Of a stretch of 64,000 nt of DNA, positions 46,278-54,483 are shown in pieces (the stretch's first letter is position 1; each line of letters begins with the position of its first letter). The stretch spans positions 6,448,001 to 6,512,000 of the forward strand of contig NZ_JACHMF010000001.1 in the NCBI RefSeq assembly GCF_014204895.1. The letters are read 5' to 3'. Below the pieces are notes generated by a model, which had not been told where the DNA came from, ran no database searches, and saw only the letters and a list, made by a program, of their open reading frames with translations. The position numbers and the translations under genes were made by a program. This DNA comes from Paractinoplanes abujensis. GTDB taxonomy: Bacteria; Actinomycetota; Actinomycetes; Mycobacteriales; Micromonosporaceae.

Positions 46278-46318
46278 GTCCCGAATCGGGACCTGTGGAT
46301 AACTCTCGGTTGTCCACA
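46278..46318. promoter_or_regulatory. Inverted DnaA boxes and palindrome between esx pair and eccE
   Basis: TGTGGATAA (46294-46302), the exact complement of TTATCCACA, and TTGTCCACA (46310-46318) face each other 7 bp apart. Just before them is a palindrome GTCCCG-AAT-CGGGAC (46278-46292). The block lies in the 317-nt divergent promoter region. Confidence 0.6.
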
Positions 46319-46393
46319 GGGTGCCCCGCCGATGGCCGGAAGCCCATACGATAGGCGCCGCACGAGCACAAATGCGGGGAAGGGCGGTGGAAC

Positions 46394-48247
46394 GTGACGG
46401 TCGGCGTGACCGGCGATCGAGACTACCGCGAGCTGTCCGGCCCCGCGAAGCCATTGCCCAGGGTCAACCGGCAGCCGCTCCGACGTGGACGGTTCTTCGG
46501 CATCCGGACCGGCCAGCTCGTGGCCACCCAGGTCGCCGCGGTGGCCGTGGCGCTGGGTGCGGTCAACGGCCCGATCGGCCTCGTCGCCGGCTCCGTTCTG
46601 GCCCTTGTCGTCCTGGCTCTGACGTGGCTGCGGCTCAACCGGCGGTGGGCGTTCGAGTGGCTCGGCATCGCCCTGCGCTTCGGCGGCCGCCGCCACTCCG
46701 CCCCGGTCGACACCGACCCGGCGGCGCTGCTGCGTTTCCTCGCCCCCGGCGCCCGGGTCGAGCAGACCGAACTGGCCGGCGATCCGGCCGCGGTCGTCGT
46801 CGACGGTCACGGCCTCACTGCCGTTCTCGAGCTGGGCGACCCGGCAGGCCTGCTGACCGAGGAGTCGCCCGACCTGCCGTCGCCCGCCACGCTGCTGCCC
46901 TCGGCCGAGGCCGAGCTGCCCCCGGTGCTGATCCAGCTGCTGCTGACCGGCGCGCCGGCACCGTCGTTGCGGGCCGGCGCGGGCACCCCGGCCAACTCCT
47001 ACCGCCAGCTCACCGAGGGCCGCCTGCTCGGGCACAGCCGGGCGCTGCTCGCCGTGCGGGTGCTGCGGGCCGAGGGCTGGTCGGAGGACGAGCTGCGGCG
47101 CTCGCTCTCCGGCCTGGTGCGCAAGCTGGTGCGGCGGCTGTCCGCGGTGCCCGCGCGCCCGCTCGGCGAGGCGGCCGCGCTGCGCGTCATCGCCGAGCTG
47201 GCCCATGACGACGGAGCCGGGTCGGCGCAGGAGACGTGGCCCGCCCTGCGGGTCGGTGGCCTGGCGCAGACCACGTTCCGGTTGCGGCGCTGGCCCGACC
47301 CGAGCGTCGAGACGTCCCGGCGGCTGGTCTCCCGTCTGCTCACGCTGCCCGCGGCCGCGACGACCGTGTCGCTGACGGCCGGCCCGCAGGCGGCGCACGG
47401 TCCCACTCCCCTCGACATGACGATCCGGCTGGCCGCGCCCGAGCCGGCCGCGCTCGGCGTCGCTACCCAGGCACTGCGCAAGCTGCTCTCCGGCGAGCAG
47501 GCCGGCGCGCAACGACTCGACGGCGAACACCTGCAGGGACTGTTCGCCACGCTGCCGCTGGGCGGCCGGCCCAGCGCGGTGCCCGGCCTCCCGGCCGACG
47601 GCGTGCAGCCGGCCGAGCTGCTCGACGGCCTGCACCTGCCGGTCGGCACGTCGGGCCTGATGCTCGGGCGTAACCGCCACGGCAGCCCGGTCGTGATCCG
47701 GCTGTTCCGCCCCGAGCAGACCAGGGCGCTGCTGGTCGGCGGCGTTCGGGCGGCCCAGCTGGTGGCCCTGCGGGCGATGGCCGTGGGCGCCCGCGTGGTC
47801 GTGCAGACGGCCCGGCCGAGGGCGTGGGAACCGTTCGTCCGCGGGGCGGCCGTTCCCGGCGAGTCGATCGCCGTGGTGCCGCCGGGCCGCCCGATCGAGA
47901 TCGCGCCCGGCTCGGCCCTGCACCCGCTGCTGATCGTGGTCGACATCGGCCCGGTCGGCGCCGACAACCGTCCGGGCGAGGGCTGGCAGGCCACGCTCGT
48001 GGTGCGCGACGAGTTCTCGGCCGCCGACGTCGACGTGGCTTCCCGGGCGGACCTGCTGATCCTCCAGCCGTTGCGTCCCGAGGAGGCCACGCTCATCGGT
48101 GGGGCCCTGGGCCTGGGCGAAGTGGCTCAGTGGATGACGCGAATCCGGCCCGACATGGTGGGCGTGGTCAACCGGCGGGCGGTTCGCTGGGCGGCCCTGG
48201 CCCACACCCCCATCGAGACCCAGCTGGTGGGTCCGCCGGGCCGCTGA
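46394..48247 (+). CDS. eccE: Type VII secretion protein EccE
   Basis: 617 residues. Two adjacent N-terminal membrane helices (about 38-58 and 61-78: GQLVATQVAAVAVALGAVNG and LVAGSVLALVVLALTWLRL), then a cytoplasmic domain typical of EccE. The N-terminal YRQLTEGRLLGHSRALLAVR and later RRLVSRLLTLPAAATTVSLT segments fit the family. EccE is a peripheral core component of ESX secretion membranes. GTG 46394 lies after GGTGG. EccB, EccC, EccD and mycosin are absent from the window, so the rest of the ESX machine must be elsewhere, perhaps beyond the left edge where ESX-like genes also occur. Confidence 0.85.
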   Translation: MTVGVTGDRDYRELSGPAKPLPRVNRQPLRRGRFFGIRTGQLVATQVAAVAVALGAVNGPIGLVAGSVLALVVLALTWLRLNRRWAFEWLGIALRFGGRRHSAPVDTDPAALLRFLAPGARVEQTELAGDPAAVVVDGHGLTAVLELGDPAGLLTEESPDLPSPATLLPSAEAELPPVLIQLLLTGAPAPSLRAGAGTPANSYRQLTEGRLLGHSRALLAVRVLRAEGWSEDELRRSLSGLVRKLVRRLSAVPARPLGEAAALRVIAELAHDDGAGSAQETWPALRVGGLAQTTFRLRRWPDPSVETSRRLVSRLLTLPAAATTVSLTAGPQAAHGPTPLDMTIRLAAPEPAALGVATQALRKLLSGEQAGAQRLDGEHLQGLFATLPLGGRPSAVPGLPADGVQPAELLDGLHLPVGTSGLMLGRNRHGSPVVIRLFRPEQTRALLVGGVRAAQLVALRAMAVGARVVVQTARPRAWEPFVRGAAVPGESIAVVPPGRPIEIAPGSALHPLLIVVDIGPVGADNRPGEGWQATLVVRDEFSAADVDVASRADLLILQPLRPEEATLIGGALGLGEVAQWMTRIRPDMVGVVNRRAVRWAALAHTPIETQLVGPPGR

Positions 48248-48352
48248 CCGGCCAGCGGCCGTAGTCGATATGACCTGTTGAGTGCAACGACAGGGACCAA
48301 CTCGGGGAGTGTCGCGGCCGCGAGTGGCATGATCGTGGCACCATTCCGGGCC

Positions 48353-48733
48353 ATGGGCCTCATCATTCGGCTTCTGATCACAGCGTTCTCGTTGTGGCTG
48401 GCCACCGTCTTGATCGACGGCATTGAACTGACCACCGACAAGGTGTCGGAACAGATCATCACGCTGCTGATCGTGGCGGTCATCTTCGGCGTGATCAACG
48501 CGGTGCTGCGTCCGATCATCAAGGTCGTGGGCTGCGGCTTCTACGTGCTCACGCTCGGCTTGATCGCTCTGGTCGTCAACGGCGCGCTGTTCATGCTGAC
48601 CAGCTGGATCGCCGGCCAGTTCGATCTGCCGTTCCACGTCGACGAGTTCTGGCCCAGCGCCGTGCTGGGCGCCCTGCTCGTGGGTGTCGTGAGCTGGCTG
48701 CTCAACATGCTCGTCCCCGACGGCGACGACTGA
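48353..48733 (+). CDS. Small integral membrane protein (holin-like superfamily IV)
   Basis: 126 residues with four membrane helices (MGLIIRLLITAFSLWLATVL; IITLLIVAVIFGVINAVLRP; GFYVLTLGLIALVVNGALFM; AVLGALLVGVVSWLLNMLVP). It matches the small membrane proteins annotated as phage-holin family IV, widespread in actinobacterial chromosomes without any phage link. The start is ATG 48353; ATG 48329 is possible. The role is unknown; no prophage genes are nearby. Confidence 0.85.
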   Translation: MGLIIRLLITAFSLWLATVLIDGIELTTDKVSEQIITLLIVAVIFGVINAVLRPIIKVVGCGFYVLTLGLIALVVNGALFMLTSWIAGQFDLPFHVDEFWPSAVLGALLVGVVSWLLNMLVPDGDD

Positions 48734-48792
48734 TGTTCCGCGAGGCCGGAATCCGCTGGCGGACAGGCGACCCTGCCGCTTGACTCGGTCTC

Positions 48793-49230
48793 GTGCTGCA
48801 CGAACTTCACGACGACGGATACGAGCTGAGCTCCGCACGGGAGCGCATCGACGTCTCCACCGTGCATCGGTGGCTGTCCACCGACGCGTACTGGGCCATG
48901 GGCCGTCCCCTCGAGCAGATGCGGGCGGCCCTTGACGGCTCCGAGGCGTACGGGATCTATGACCGCGACGGCGCTCAGGTGGCGGTGGCCCGGGTCGTCA
49001 CCGACGGGGCGGTCTTCGCCTACCTGTGCGACGTCTACGTCGATCCGGCCCACCGGGGTCGTGGCCTCGGCGGTTGGCTGGTACGGCACCTGCGCGACCA
49101 CTACGCCGCCCGCGGGCTCAACCGCTTCCTGCTGATCACCCGGGACGCGCACGCCGTGTACGCGCCGCACGGCTTCACCGAGGTCGAGCCGGGCCGCTGG
49201 ATGGAGTGCGACCTGCGGGCCCAGCGGTGA
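48793..49230 (+). CDS. GNAT-family N-acetyltransferase
   Basis: 145 residues with the acetyl-CoA-binding motif A VDPAHRGRGLGGWLVRHLRD (about 92-111) and the conserved LLITRDAHAVYAPHGFTEVE. It would acetylate a small molecule or a protein amine; no substrate is suggested by context. GTG 48793 is used. Confidence 0.88.
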   Translation: MLHELHDDGYELSSARERIDVSTVHRWLSTDAYWAMGRPLEQMRAALDGSEAYGIYDRDGAQVAVARVVTDGAVFAYLCDVYVDPAHRGRGLGGWLVRHLRDHYAARGLNRFLLITRDAHAVYAPHGFTEVEPGRWMECDLRAQR

Positions 49231-49281
49231 GGTCGGCCATACGCAAGGAGCGAAACGCGCCCGGAACCTTACGGTGAGGGC

Positions 49282-50223
49282 ATGAGCGACGAGCGGCGCG
49301 GATATCTCTACGGCCTCGCGGCGTACGGGTTGTGGGGATTTTTTCCGATTTACTTCAAGCACCTGCAGCCGGCGTCACCGCTGGAGATTCTGGCCCACCG
49401 GATCGTCTGGTCGGTGGTCTTCGTCAGTCTGCTGCTCGCGGCCATGCGGAACTGGGCTTTCCTCAAGCGTTTGATCCGCTCGCCCAAGCTGCTCGGCGGC
49501 CTCGCCCTCGCGGCCCTGCTGATCGGCGTCAACTGGGGTTCTTACATCTACGGCGTCAACTCGGAACGGGTCGTCGAGACGGCACTCGGGTACTTCATCA
49601 CGCCGCTGGTCATCATGCTGCTCGGCGTGACCGTGCTGCGGGAACGGATGAGCGCCCTGCAGTGGGTCGCGGTCGGCATGGGTGCCCTCGCGGTGGCCGT
49701 GCTGACCATCGACTACGGCCACCTGCCGTACATCGCCCTGCTCCTGGCGGGCAGCTTCGGCACGTACAGCCTGGTCAAGAAACGGATGTCACTGCCCCCG
49801 GCCGAGGGGCTGTTCGTCGAGTCGTCGGTGCTGGCGCTCCCGGCCCTGGCCTACATCACCTGGCTCACCGCTGCCGGCGACGCCGAGTTCGGGCACGTCT
49901 CGGCCACGCACACCGTGCTCATGGTCTTCTCGGGTCTGGCCACCGCGTTGCCGCTGCTGCTGTTCGCGGCGGCGGCCAACAGTGTGCCCATGGTGGGCAT
50001 CGGGATCCTGCAGTACGTGGCGCCGATCCTGCAGCTCGCCGTGGGTCTGCTGATCTACCACGAGCCGATGCCCCCGGCGCGGCTGGCCGGTTTCGCCCTC
50101 GTATGGGTCGCGCTGATCATCTTCACGGTCGACGCGTTGCGCCGCCGTCCCCGTCGCAAGGAGACGGCGGCCGACCCGACGGCCGCCACCGCCGAGTCGG
50201 CCACCACCCTGCCACCCCGCTGA
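49282..50223 (+). CDS. rarD: EamA-family transporter RarD
   Basis: 313 residues with ten predicted membrane helices and the RarD opening GYLYGLAAYGLWGFFPIYFK, then AHRIVWSVVFVSLLL and INWGSYIYGVN-type sequence (VNWGSYIYGVNSERVVETAL). Members of this DMT-type group export small metabolites; chloramphenicol-sensitivity links in other bacteria are historic. ATG 49282 follows TACGGT by 6 nt (leaderless pattern). It converges with the anti-sigma gene. Confidence 0.9.
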   Translation: MSDERRGYLYGLAAYGLWGFFPIYFKHLQPASPLEILAHRIVWSVVFVSLLLAAMRNWAFLKRLIRSPKLLGGLALAALLIGVNWGSYIYGVNSERVVETALGYFITPLVIMLLGVTVLRERMSALQWVAVGMGALAVAVLTIDYGHLPYIALLLAGSFGTYSLVKKRMSLPPAEGLFVESSVLALPALAYITWLTAAGDAEFGHVSATHTVLMVFSGLATALPLLLFAAAANSVPMVGIGILQYVAPILQLAVGLLIYHEPMPPARLAGFALVWVALIIFTVDALRRRPRRKETAADPTAATAESATTLPPR

Positions 50224-50238
50224 CCTGGAATCAGAAGG

Positions 50239-50958
50239 TCAGGGGACGTCGTAGGCGAGCAGCACCTTTCCGTCGTGCTGCACCAGTTCGAGCCGGGAGA
50301 GGCTGTCGCCGCCGAACTGGGTCACGCTGTTCATCTCGAACTGCGCGCCCGGCGTCGCCTTCCAGGAGCCGATCTGATCGTCCTGCCCGCCGGGGCCGTA
50401 GGCGATCATGCGGAAAGTGGCCGGCTTCTTGGCCTCGGCACTGTACGAGCAGACCAGCTCGACCCTGGTGCCACCGGGCGTGCTGGTCAGGCGCACCGAG
50501 GCGGACACCGGCGACGACCGCTGCATCGCGGTCATCGCGACGGCGGGACCGGCCGGTGGGGCCGCCGGAGCCGCGTTGTCCCGGGTCCAGGCGAACACGC
50601 CGACGCCGATCAGCGCCACGAGCACGGCCGCGGCGGCGGTGCTCAGAACCCGTACGCGGAAAGCTTTGCCCTTCTTGCGGCGCTTGGCGTCGGGCGCCAA
50701 CGTCTGCCACTCGCTGGTCGCCCAGTCGCGGAAGGCGGCCCCGGGGTGACCGTCGCCGCTGGTCAGTGACGGGTCGAGGAGCTTCGCGAACTCCTTCGCG
50801 TCGAGCCGGGACAGCAGGTCGGGCAGGGCCGAGATGTCAGCCACGGCCTCGCGACAGAACGAGCACGTGGCGAGATGCCCCTCGTACGCCGCTCGTTCCG
50901 CCGGCGACAGGGCACCCAGCACATACGCCCCGTCTTCGTGCTCGTGCTCGCAGTGCAC
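50239..50958 (-). CDS. Zinc-type membrane anti-sigma factor (orphan)
   Basis: 239 residues. N-terminal ZAS domain: MHCEHEHEDGAYVLGALSPA, then the signature HLATCSFC (H-x3-C-x2-C, about 28-35). One membrane helix at about 104-125 (VLSTAAAAVLVALIGVGVFAW) and an external beta domain (about 140-239) follow. GTG 50958 has GGAGG upstream. Such proteins hold an ECF sigma factor, usually encoded next to them; none is adjacent here, so its partner is elsewhere or was lost. Confidence 0.85.
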   Translation of the reverse strand: MHCEHEHEDGAYVLGALSPAERAAYEGHLATCSFCREAVADISALPDLLSRLDAKEFAKLLDPSLTSGDGHPGAAFRDWATSEWQTLAPDAKRRKKGKAFRVRVLSTAAAAVLVALIGVGVFAWTRDNAAPAAPPAGPAVAMTAMQRSSPVSASVRLTSTPGGTRVELVCSYSAEAKKPATFRMIAYGPGGQDDQIGSWKATPGAQFEMNSVTQFGGDSLSRLELVQHDGKVLLAYDVP

Positions 50959-51046
50959 CCGTCACCACCCTCCGCCGATGTCCCCCTTGCAACCTGTCTT
51001 ACGGGAGGAATGCGCCGGAGGTTCAACGGAGTCTTAGGTCCGCAAG

Positions 51047-51841
51047 TCAGGCCGTCGCGGACTCGCCCGCGGAGAGCGCCTCGGCGACGTTGCGGGCGGC
51101 CGCGGTCAGCTTCGCCCGCACGACGCGCGCGGAGGTGAGCATCTCGGCGGCCGGCAGGGCACAGGCCAGCACCAGCCTGCGCTCGATGTCGCGATCGGCG
51201 ATGACCAGCACCGACGCGCAGGCCAGGCCCTGCCGGAACTGGCCCATCTCGAGCTGCATGCCCCGTCGCTCACCGGCGGCGAGGTCGGCCTCGAGCGCCT
51301 CGGCGGTGGTGAGCGTGGCCGGGGTGAACGCCCGCATGCCGTAGTCGCGCAGATAGCGCGCCCGCTGATCGGGAGTGAGCGTCGCGAGCAGGGCCTTGCC
51401 CAGCGCGGTCGCGTGGCCGCCCTCGTCGAAGCCGGGTGACATGTCGTCGATGAACGGCGAGCGGGCGCCCTCAGCCGATGCGGTCACGGCGATCCGGCCG
51501 CCGACGAACCGGCCCAAGTAGTGGCTGTAACCGCTGTCGAGCGCCGCGCGCCGCAGCGCCTCCCCCACCGCGGGCGGCCCCCGGAAGGCGGAGACCAGCT
51601 CCCGGTACCTGTCCGCGATCTCCAGACCCACGATGTACGTGCCGTCCTCACGCCGGATCACGTAACCCTCGTAGGCCAGGGTGCGCACAAGGTGGTACGT
51701 CGTCGCGACGGTCAACTCGCACCGTCGCGCTATCTGCTTCACGGTGAGTCCGCGGGGTGCCCGGCCGACCGACTCGAGCACGCGCAGGGCGCGTGACACG
51801 CTCCGAATCAGGTCGGACGGCTCCGCCAGGGGGTCGCGCAC
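51047..51841 (-). CDS. IclR-family transcriptional regulator
   Basis: 264 residues. Winged HTH (SRALRVLESVGRAPRGLTVK, then IARRCELTVATTYHLVRTLA) and the IclR effector domain (GGHATALGKALLATLTPDQR). GTG 51841 is used. It is divergent from the MFS transporter with 152 nt between, so it probably controls that transporter. The effector is unknown. Confidence 0.92.
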   Translation of the reverse strand: MRDPLAEPSDLIRSVSRALRVLESVGRAPRGLTVKQIARRCELTVATTYHLVRTLAYEGYVIRREDGTYIVGLEIADRYRELVSAFRGPPAVGEALRRAALDSGYSHYLGRFVGGRIAVTASAEGARSPFIDDMSPGFDEGGHATALGKALLATLTPDQRARYLRDYGMRAFTPATLTTAEALEADLAAGERRGMQLEMGQFRQGLACASVLVIADRDIERRLVLACALPAAEMLTSARVVRAKLTAAARNVAEALSAGESATA

Positions 51842-51993
51842 AGCTACCTCCGACGCCAGGGACTTACACCATATGAATAATCTTCCGCCGAGGGAATGCC
51901 AAAACCATGTGGATCACGATCGATTTGCACGAGGCGTGTGGTCATTAGCACTCTGAGCGCACGGATGCATTCTGTCGGCCTAGTCTGCGAGTA

Positions 51994-53181
51994 ATGGCGA
52001 AGCTCAGGATCTTTCCTCAGCCGAGCACGCCGACCAGCGCGTACCGGGCGTCCACGTTCGCACTGACGACGACTATCGCGGTCAGCATCCCGATCTTTCT
52101 CGTCGGCGGGCTCGCCGTGCAGATCGGCGACGAGCTCGCCTTCAGCCCGGCCGGGCTCGGACTCGCGGTGTCGGCGTACTTCGGCGCGAGCGCGCTCGCC
52201 TCCATCCCGGCCGGCCGGCTCGTCGAACGCTACGGACCCACGCCGATCTCCCGGGCCGGGATCGTCCTCGCCGCAACCTCGTTGCTGGGTGTAGCGGCCT
52301 TCGCAGATACATTGTGGAGTCTCATCGCGATCCTGGCGCTCGGCGCCGGGGCCAACGCGATGGGTCAACTGGCCAGCAACACAACCCTGTCCCGGCACGT
52401 GCCGCCACACCGGCAGGGTCTCTCGTTCGGCATCAAACAGGCCGCCATCCCCGTCGCCACCCTGCTGTCCGGGGCCGCGGTGCCGGCGATCGCGTTGACC
52501 TTGGGCTGGCGGTGGGCGTTCGTCTTCATGGCCGCGCTGGCCGCGTCGGCCCTCCTGCTCGTTCCGGCCGAGGCCGCCACCGCCCGGCACTCGGCGACCA
52601 AGCCGGCCAAACGGGCCACGGGGGCGCTGATCGTCGTCGGCGTCGCGGCCACCCTCGCCGCCGCCTCGGCCAACGCGCTGGGCACCTTTCTCGTCGACTC
52701 GGCGGTAGCTCGCGGTATTTCTCCGGGTCCGGCCGGTCTGTCCCTCACCCTCGGTAGTGCCGTCTGCGTGGTCGCGCGCCTCCTTGGCGGCTGGCTGGCC
52801 GACCGCCGCCCCGACCGGACCATCGCGGTCATCGCCGGCCTGCTGCTGACCGGGGCGGCCGGCCTGGCCCTGCTGGCCGTGCCGGGGAGCGTGCCGCTGG
52901 TCGCGGGCGTGGTGCTCGGCTTCGGTTTCGGCTGGTCGTGGCCCGGCTTGATGAACTTCGCGGTGGTCCGGCTGCATCCCCGGGCCCCGGCCGCGGCCAC
53001 GTCGATCACGCAGACCGGGGTGTACGCCGGGGGCTGCGTCGGGCCGCTCGCCCTGGGCAGCCTGGCCACGACCACGAACTACCCGACGATGTGGTTCGCC
53101 GCGGCCGGCGCCATGCTCGCCTCGGCCGGCGCGATGCTTCTGGGCAGCCACCTGCTGCGCCGCCACAGCCCAGCCTCATGA
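51994..53181 (+). CDS. MFS transporter (cyanate/NimT-like)
   Basis: 395 residues, twelve membrane helices. MFS loop motif IPAGRLVERYGPTPISRAG is visible between helices 2 and 3, and NTTLSRHVPPHRQGLSFGIK follows. The general pattern is that of the CynX/NimT group. Substrate is unknown. ATG 51994 lies 7 nt after TAGTCT, so transcription is probably leaderless. It is divergent from the IclR regulator. Confidence 0.88.
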   Translation: MAKLRIFPQPSTPTSAYRASTFALTTTIAVSIPIFLVGGLAVQIGDELAFSPAGLGLAVSAYFGASALASIPAGRLVERYGPTPISRAGIVLAATSLLGVAAFADTLWSLIAILALGAGANAMGQLASNTTLSRHVPPHRQGLSFGIKQAAIPVATLLSGAAVPAIALTLGWRWAFVFMAALAASALLLVPAEAATARHSATKPAKRATGALIVVGVAATLAAASANALGTFLVDSAVARGISPGPAGLSLTLGSAVCVVARLLGGWLADRRPDRTIAVIAGLLLTGAAGLALLAVPGSVPLVAGVVLGFGFGWSWPGLMNFAVVRLHPRAPAAATSITQTGVYAGGCVGPLALGSLATTTNYPTMWFAAAGAMLASAGAMLLGSHLLRRHSPAS

Positions 53182-53355
53182 GCCGGCCTGACCACACGCC
53201 ACCCGCCCCGAACCAGGACCGCTCGGCGCCGGAGCTGGTGAGGACGCGAGCCGCACGGCCTGCGCTCGGACCGCTCGACGACAGGGCCGGCGAGGACCCG
53301 GGCCGCGCGACACCCTGAGGCCGAACTCGCCGGACCCATGTGGCATCGTGAAAGC

Positions 53356-54372
53356 GTGGTGAGCACCGGTGATATGACGCTGTCGTCGCTCGGCCTCGAC
53401 ATCGATCCCGCGGTCGATGCGTCGGTGTCGGCGACGCTGACCGCCGTCGAAGAGGCGCTGCGGGCCAACGTAGCCAGCGCCGACCCGCTGGTGGCCGAGG
53501 CCGCGCGGCATCTGGCCGATGCGGGTGGCAAGCGGTTCCGGCCGATGCTGGTGGCGTTGGGCGCGCAGTTCGGCGACCCGTCCGCACCCGAGATCATCGC
53601 CGCGGCCAACGTGGTGGAGCTCACCCACCTGGCCACGCTCTATCACGACGACGTCATGGACGAGGCTCCCAAGCGGCGTGGCGCCCCGAGCGCGAACGCC
53701 CGCTGGGGCAACTCGGTGGCCATCCTCGTCGGCGACTACCTGTTCGCCCAGGCGGCCGATCTGGCGGCCTCGCTCGGCCCCGAGGCTGTGCACCTGCAGG
53801 CGCGCACGTTCGCGCGGCTCGTGCACGGTCAGATCGCCGAGACGGTGGGCCCCCGCGGCAGCGACCCGATCGAGCACTACCTGCACGTGATCACCGAGAA
53901 GACGGCGTCGCTGATCGCCACGTCGGCCCGGTTCGGCGGCCTGTTCTCGGGCGCCCCGGCCGAGTTCGTCGAGGCCCTCGCGAGCTACGGCGAGACGATC
54001 GGTATAGCGTTCCAGCTCTCCGACGACCTGCTCGACATCGCCTCCGAGTCGGTGCAGTCGGGCAAGACCCCCGGCACCGATCTGCGGGAGGGCGTGCCGA
54101 CCCTGCCGGTGCTCTACGCGCTGGCCGGTGACGACACCGACGCGTCGGCCGGGCGGCTGCGTGAGCTGCTGGCCGGCGGCCCGATCACCGACGACGAGCG
54201 GCACGCGGAGGCGCTCACGCTGCTACGCGAGTCGGCCGCCATGAAGAAGGCCCGCGAGACCGTGCGTTCCTATGCGGAGGAGGCCCGCGCGGCCCTGGCT
54301 CCGCTGCCCGCGGGCGACCCCAAGCGGGCTCTCGAAGGCCTCTGCGACTTCATTGCCGACCGCACGAGCTGA
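53356..54372 (+). CDS. Long-chain polyprenyl diphosphate synthase
   Basis: About 338 residues. First Asp-rich motif LYHDDVMDEAPKRRG (about 97) and second QLSDDLLDIASE (about 223), with GGKRFRPMLV (about 56). These are the marks of trans-prenyltransferases (GrcC/HepT/IspB type). It lies convergent with the complex I operon, so it probably makes the menaquinone side chain used by that complex; the chain length cannot be read. The start may be GTG 53356, GTG 53359 or ATG 53374. The last stop is followed by two further tandem in-frame stops (18-bp repeat). Confidence 0.92.
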   Translation: MVSTGDMTLSSLGLDIDPAVDASVSATLTAVEEALRANVASADPLVAEAARHLADAGGKRFRPMLVALGAQFGDPSAPEIIAAANVVELTHLATLYHDDVMDEAPKRRGAPSANARWGNSVAILVGDYLFAQAADLAASLGPEAVHLQARTFARLVHGQIAETVGPRGSDPIEHYLHVITEKTASLIATSARFGGLFSGAPAEFVEALASYGETIGIAFQLSDDLLDIASESVQSGKTPGTDLREGVPTLPVLYALAGDDTDASAGRLRELLAGGPITDDERHAEALTLLRESAAMKKARETVRSYAEEARAALAPLPAGDPKRALEGLCDFIADRTS

Positions 54373-54409
54373 ACCGACCGCCCGAGCTGAACCGACCGCA
54401 CGAGCTGAG
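54356..54409. repeat. Three tandem 18-bp units across a stop codon
   Basis: CCGACCGCACGAGCTGAA at 54356 is repeated at 54374 (one change) and 54392 (one change). The first unit contains the last codons and TGA of the prenyl-synthase gene; the period keeps each further TGA in frame. Confidence 0.8.
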
Positions 54410-54437
54410 CTCAGCGCACCAGCTGAGCCGGCGCACG

Positions 54438-54474
54438 AAAAAGCCCCCGGACTCCGCGGAGCCGGGGGTCTTTC
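54438..54474. terminator. Bidirectional terminator between the prenyl synthase and nuoN
   Basis: CCCCCGG-A-CTCC pairs with GGAG-CCGGGGG (54444-54469), flanked by AAAAA on the left and TTTCC on the right, so each strand has a T-rich tail. Confidence 0.85.
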
Positions 54475-54483
54475 CTTGCCAGG

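Noticed and set aside
48353..48733. Prophage remnant suggested by the holin-like protein
   Set aside because: This membrane family is chromosomal in actinobacteria, and no other phage gene is nearby.
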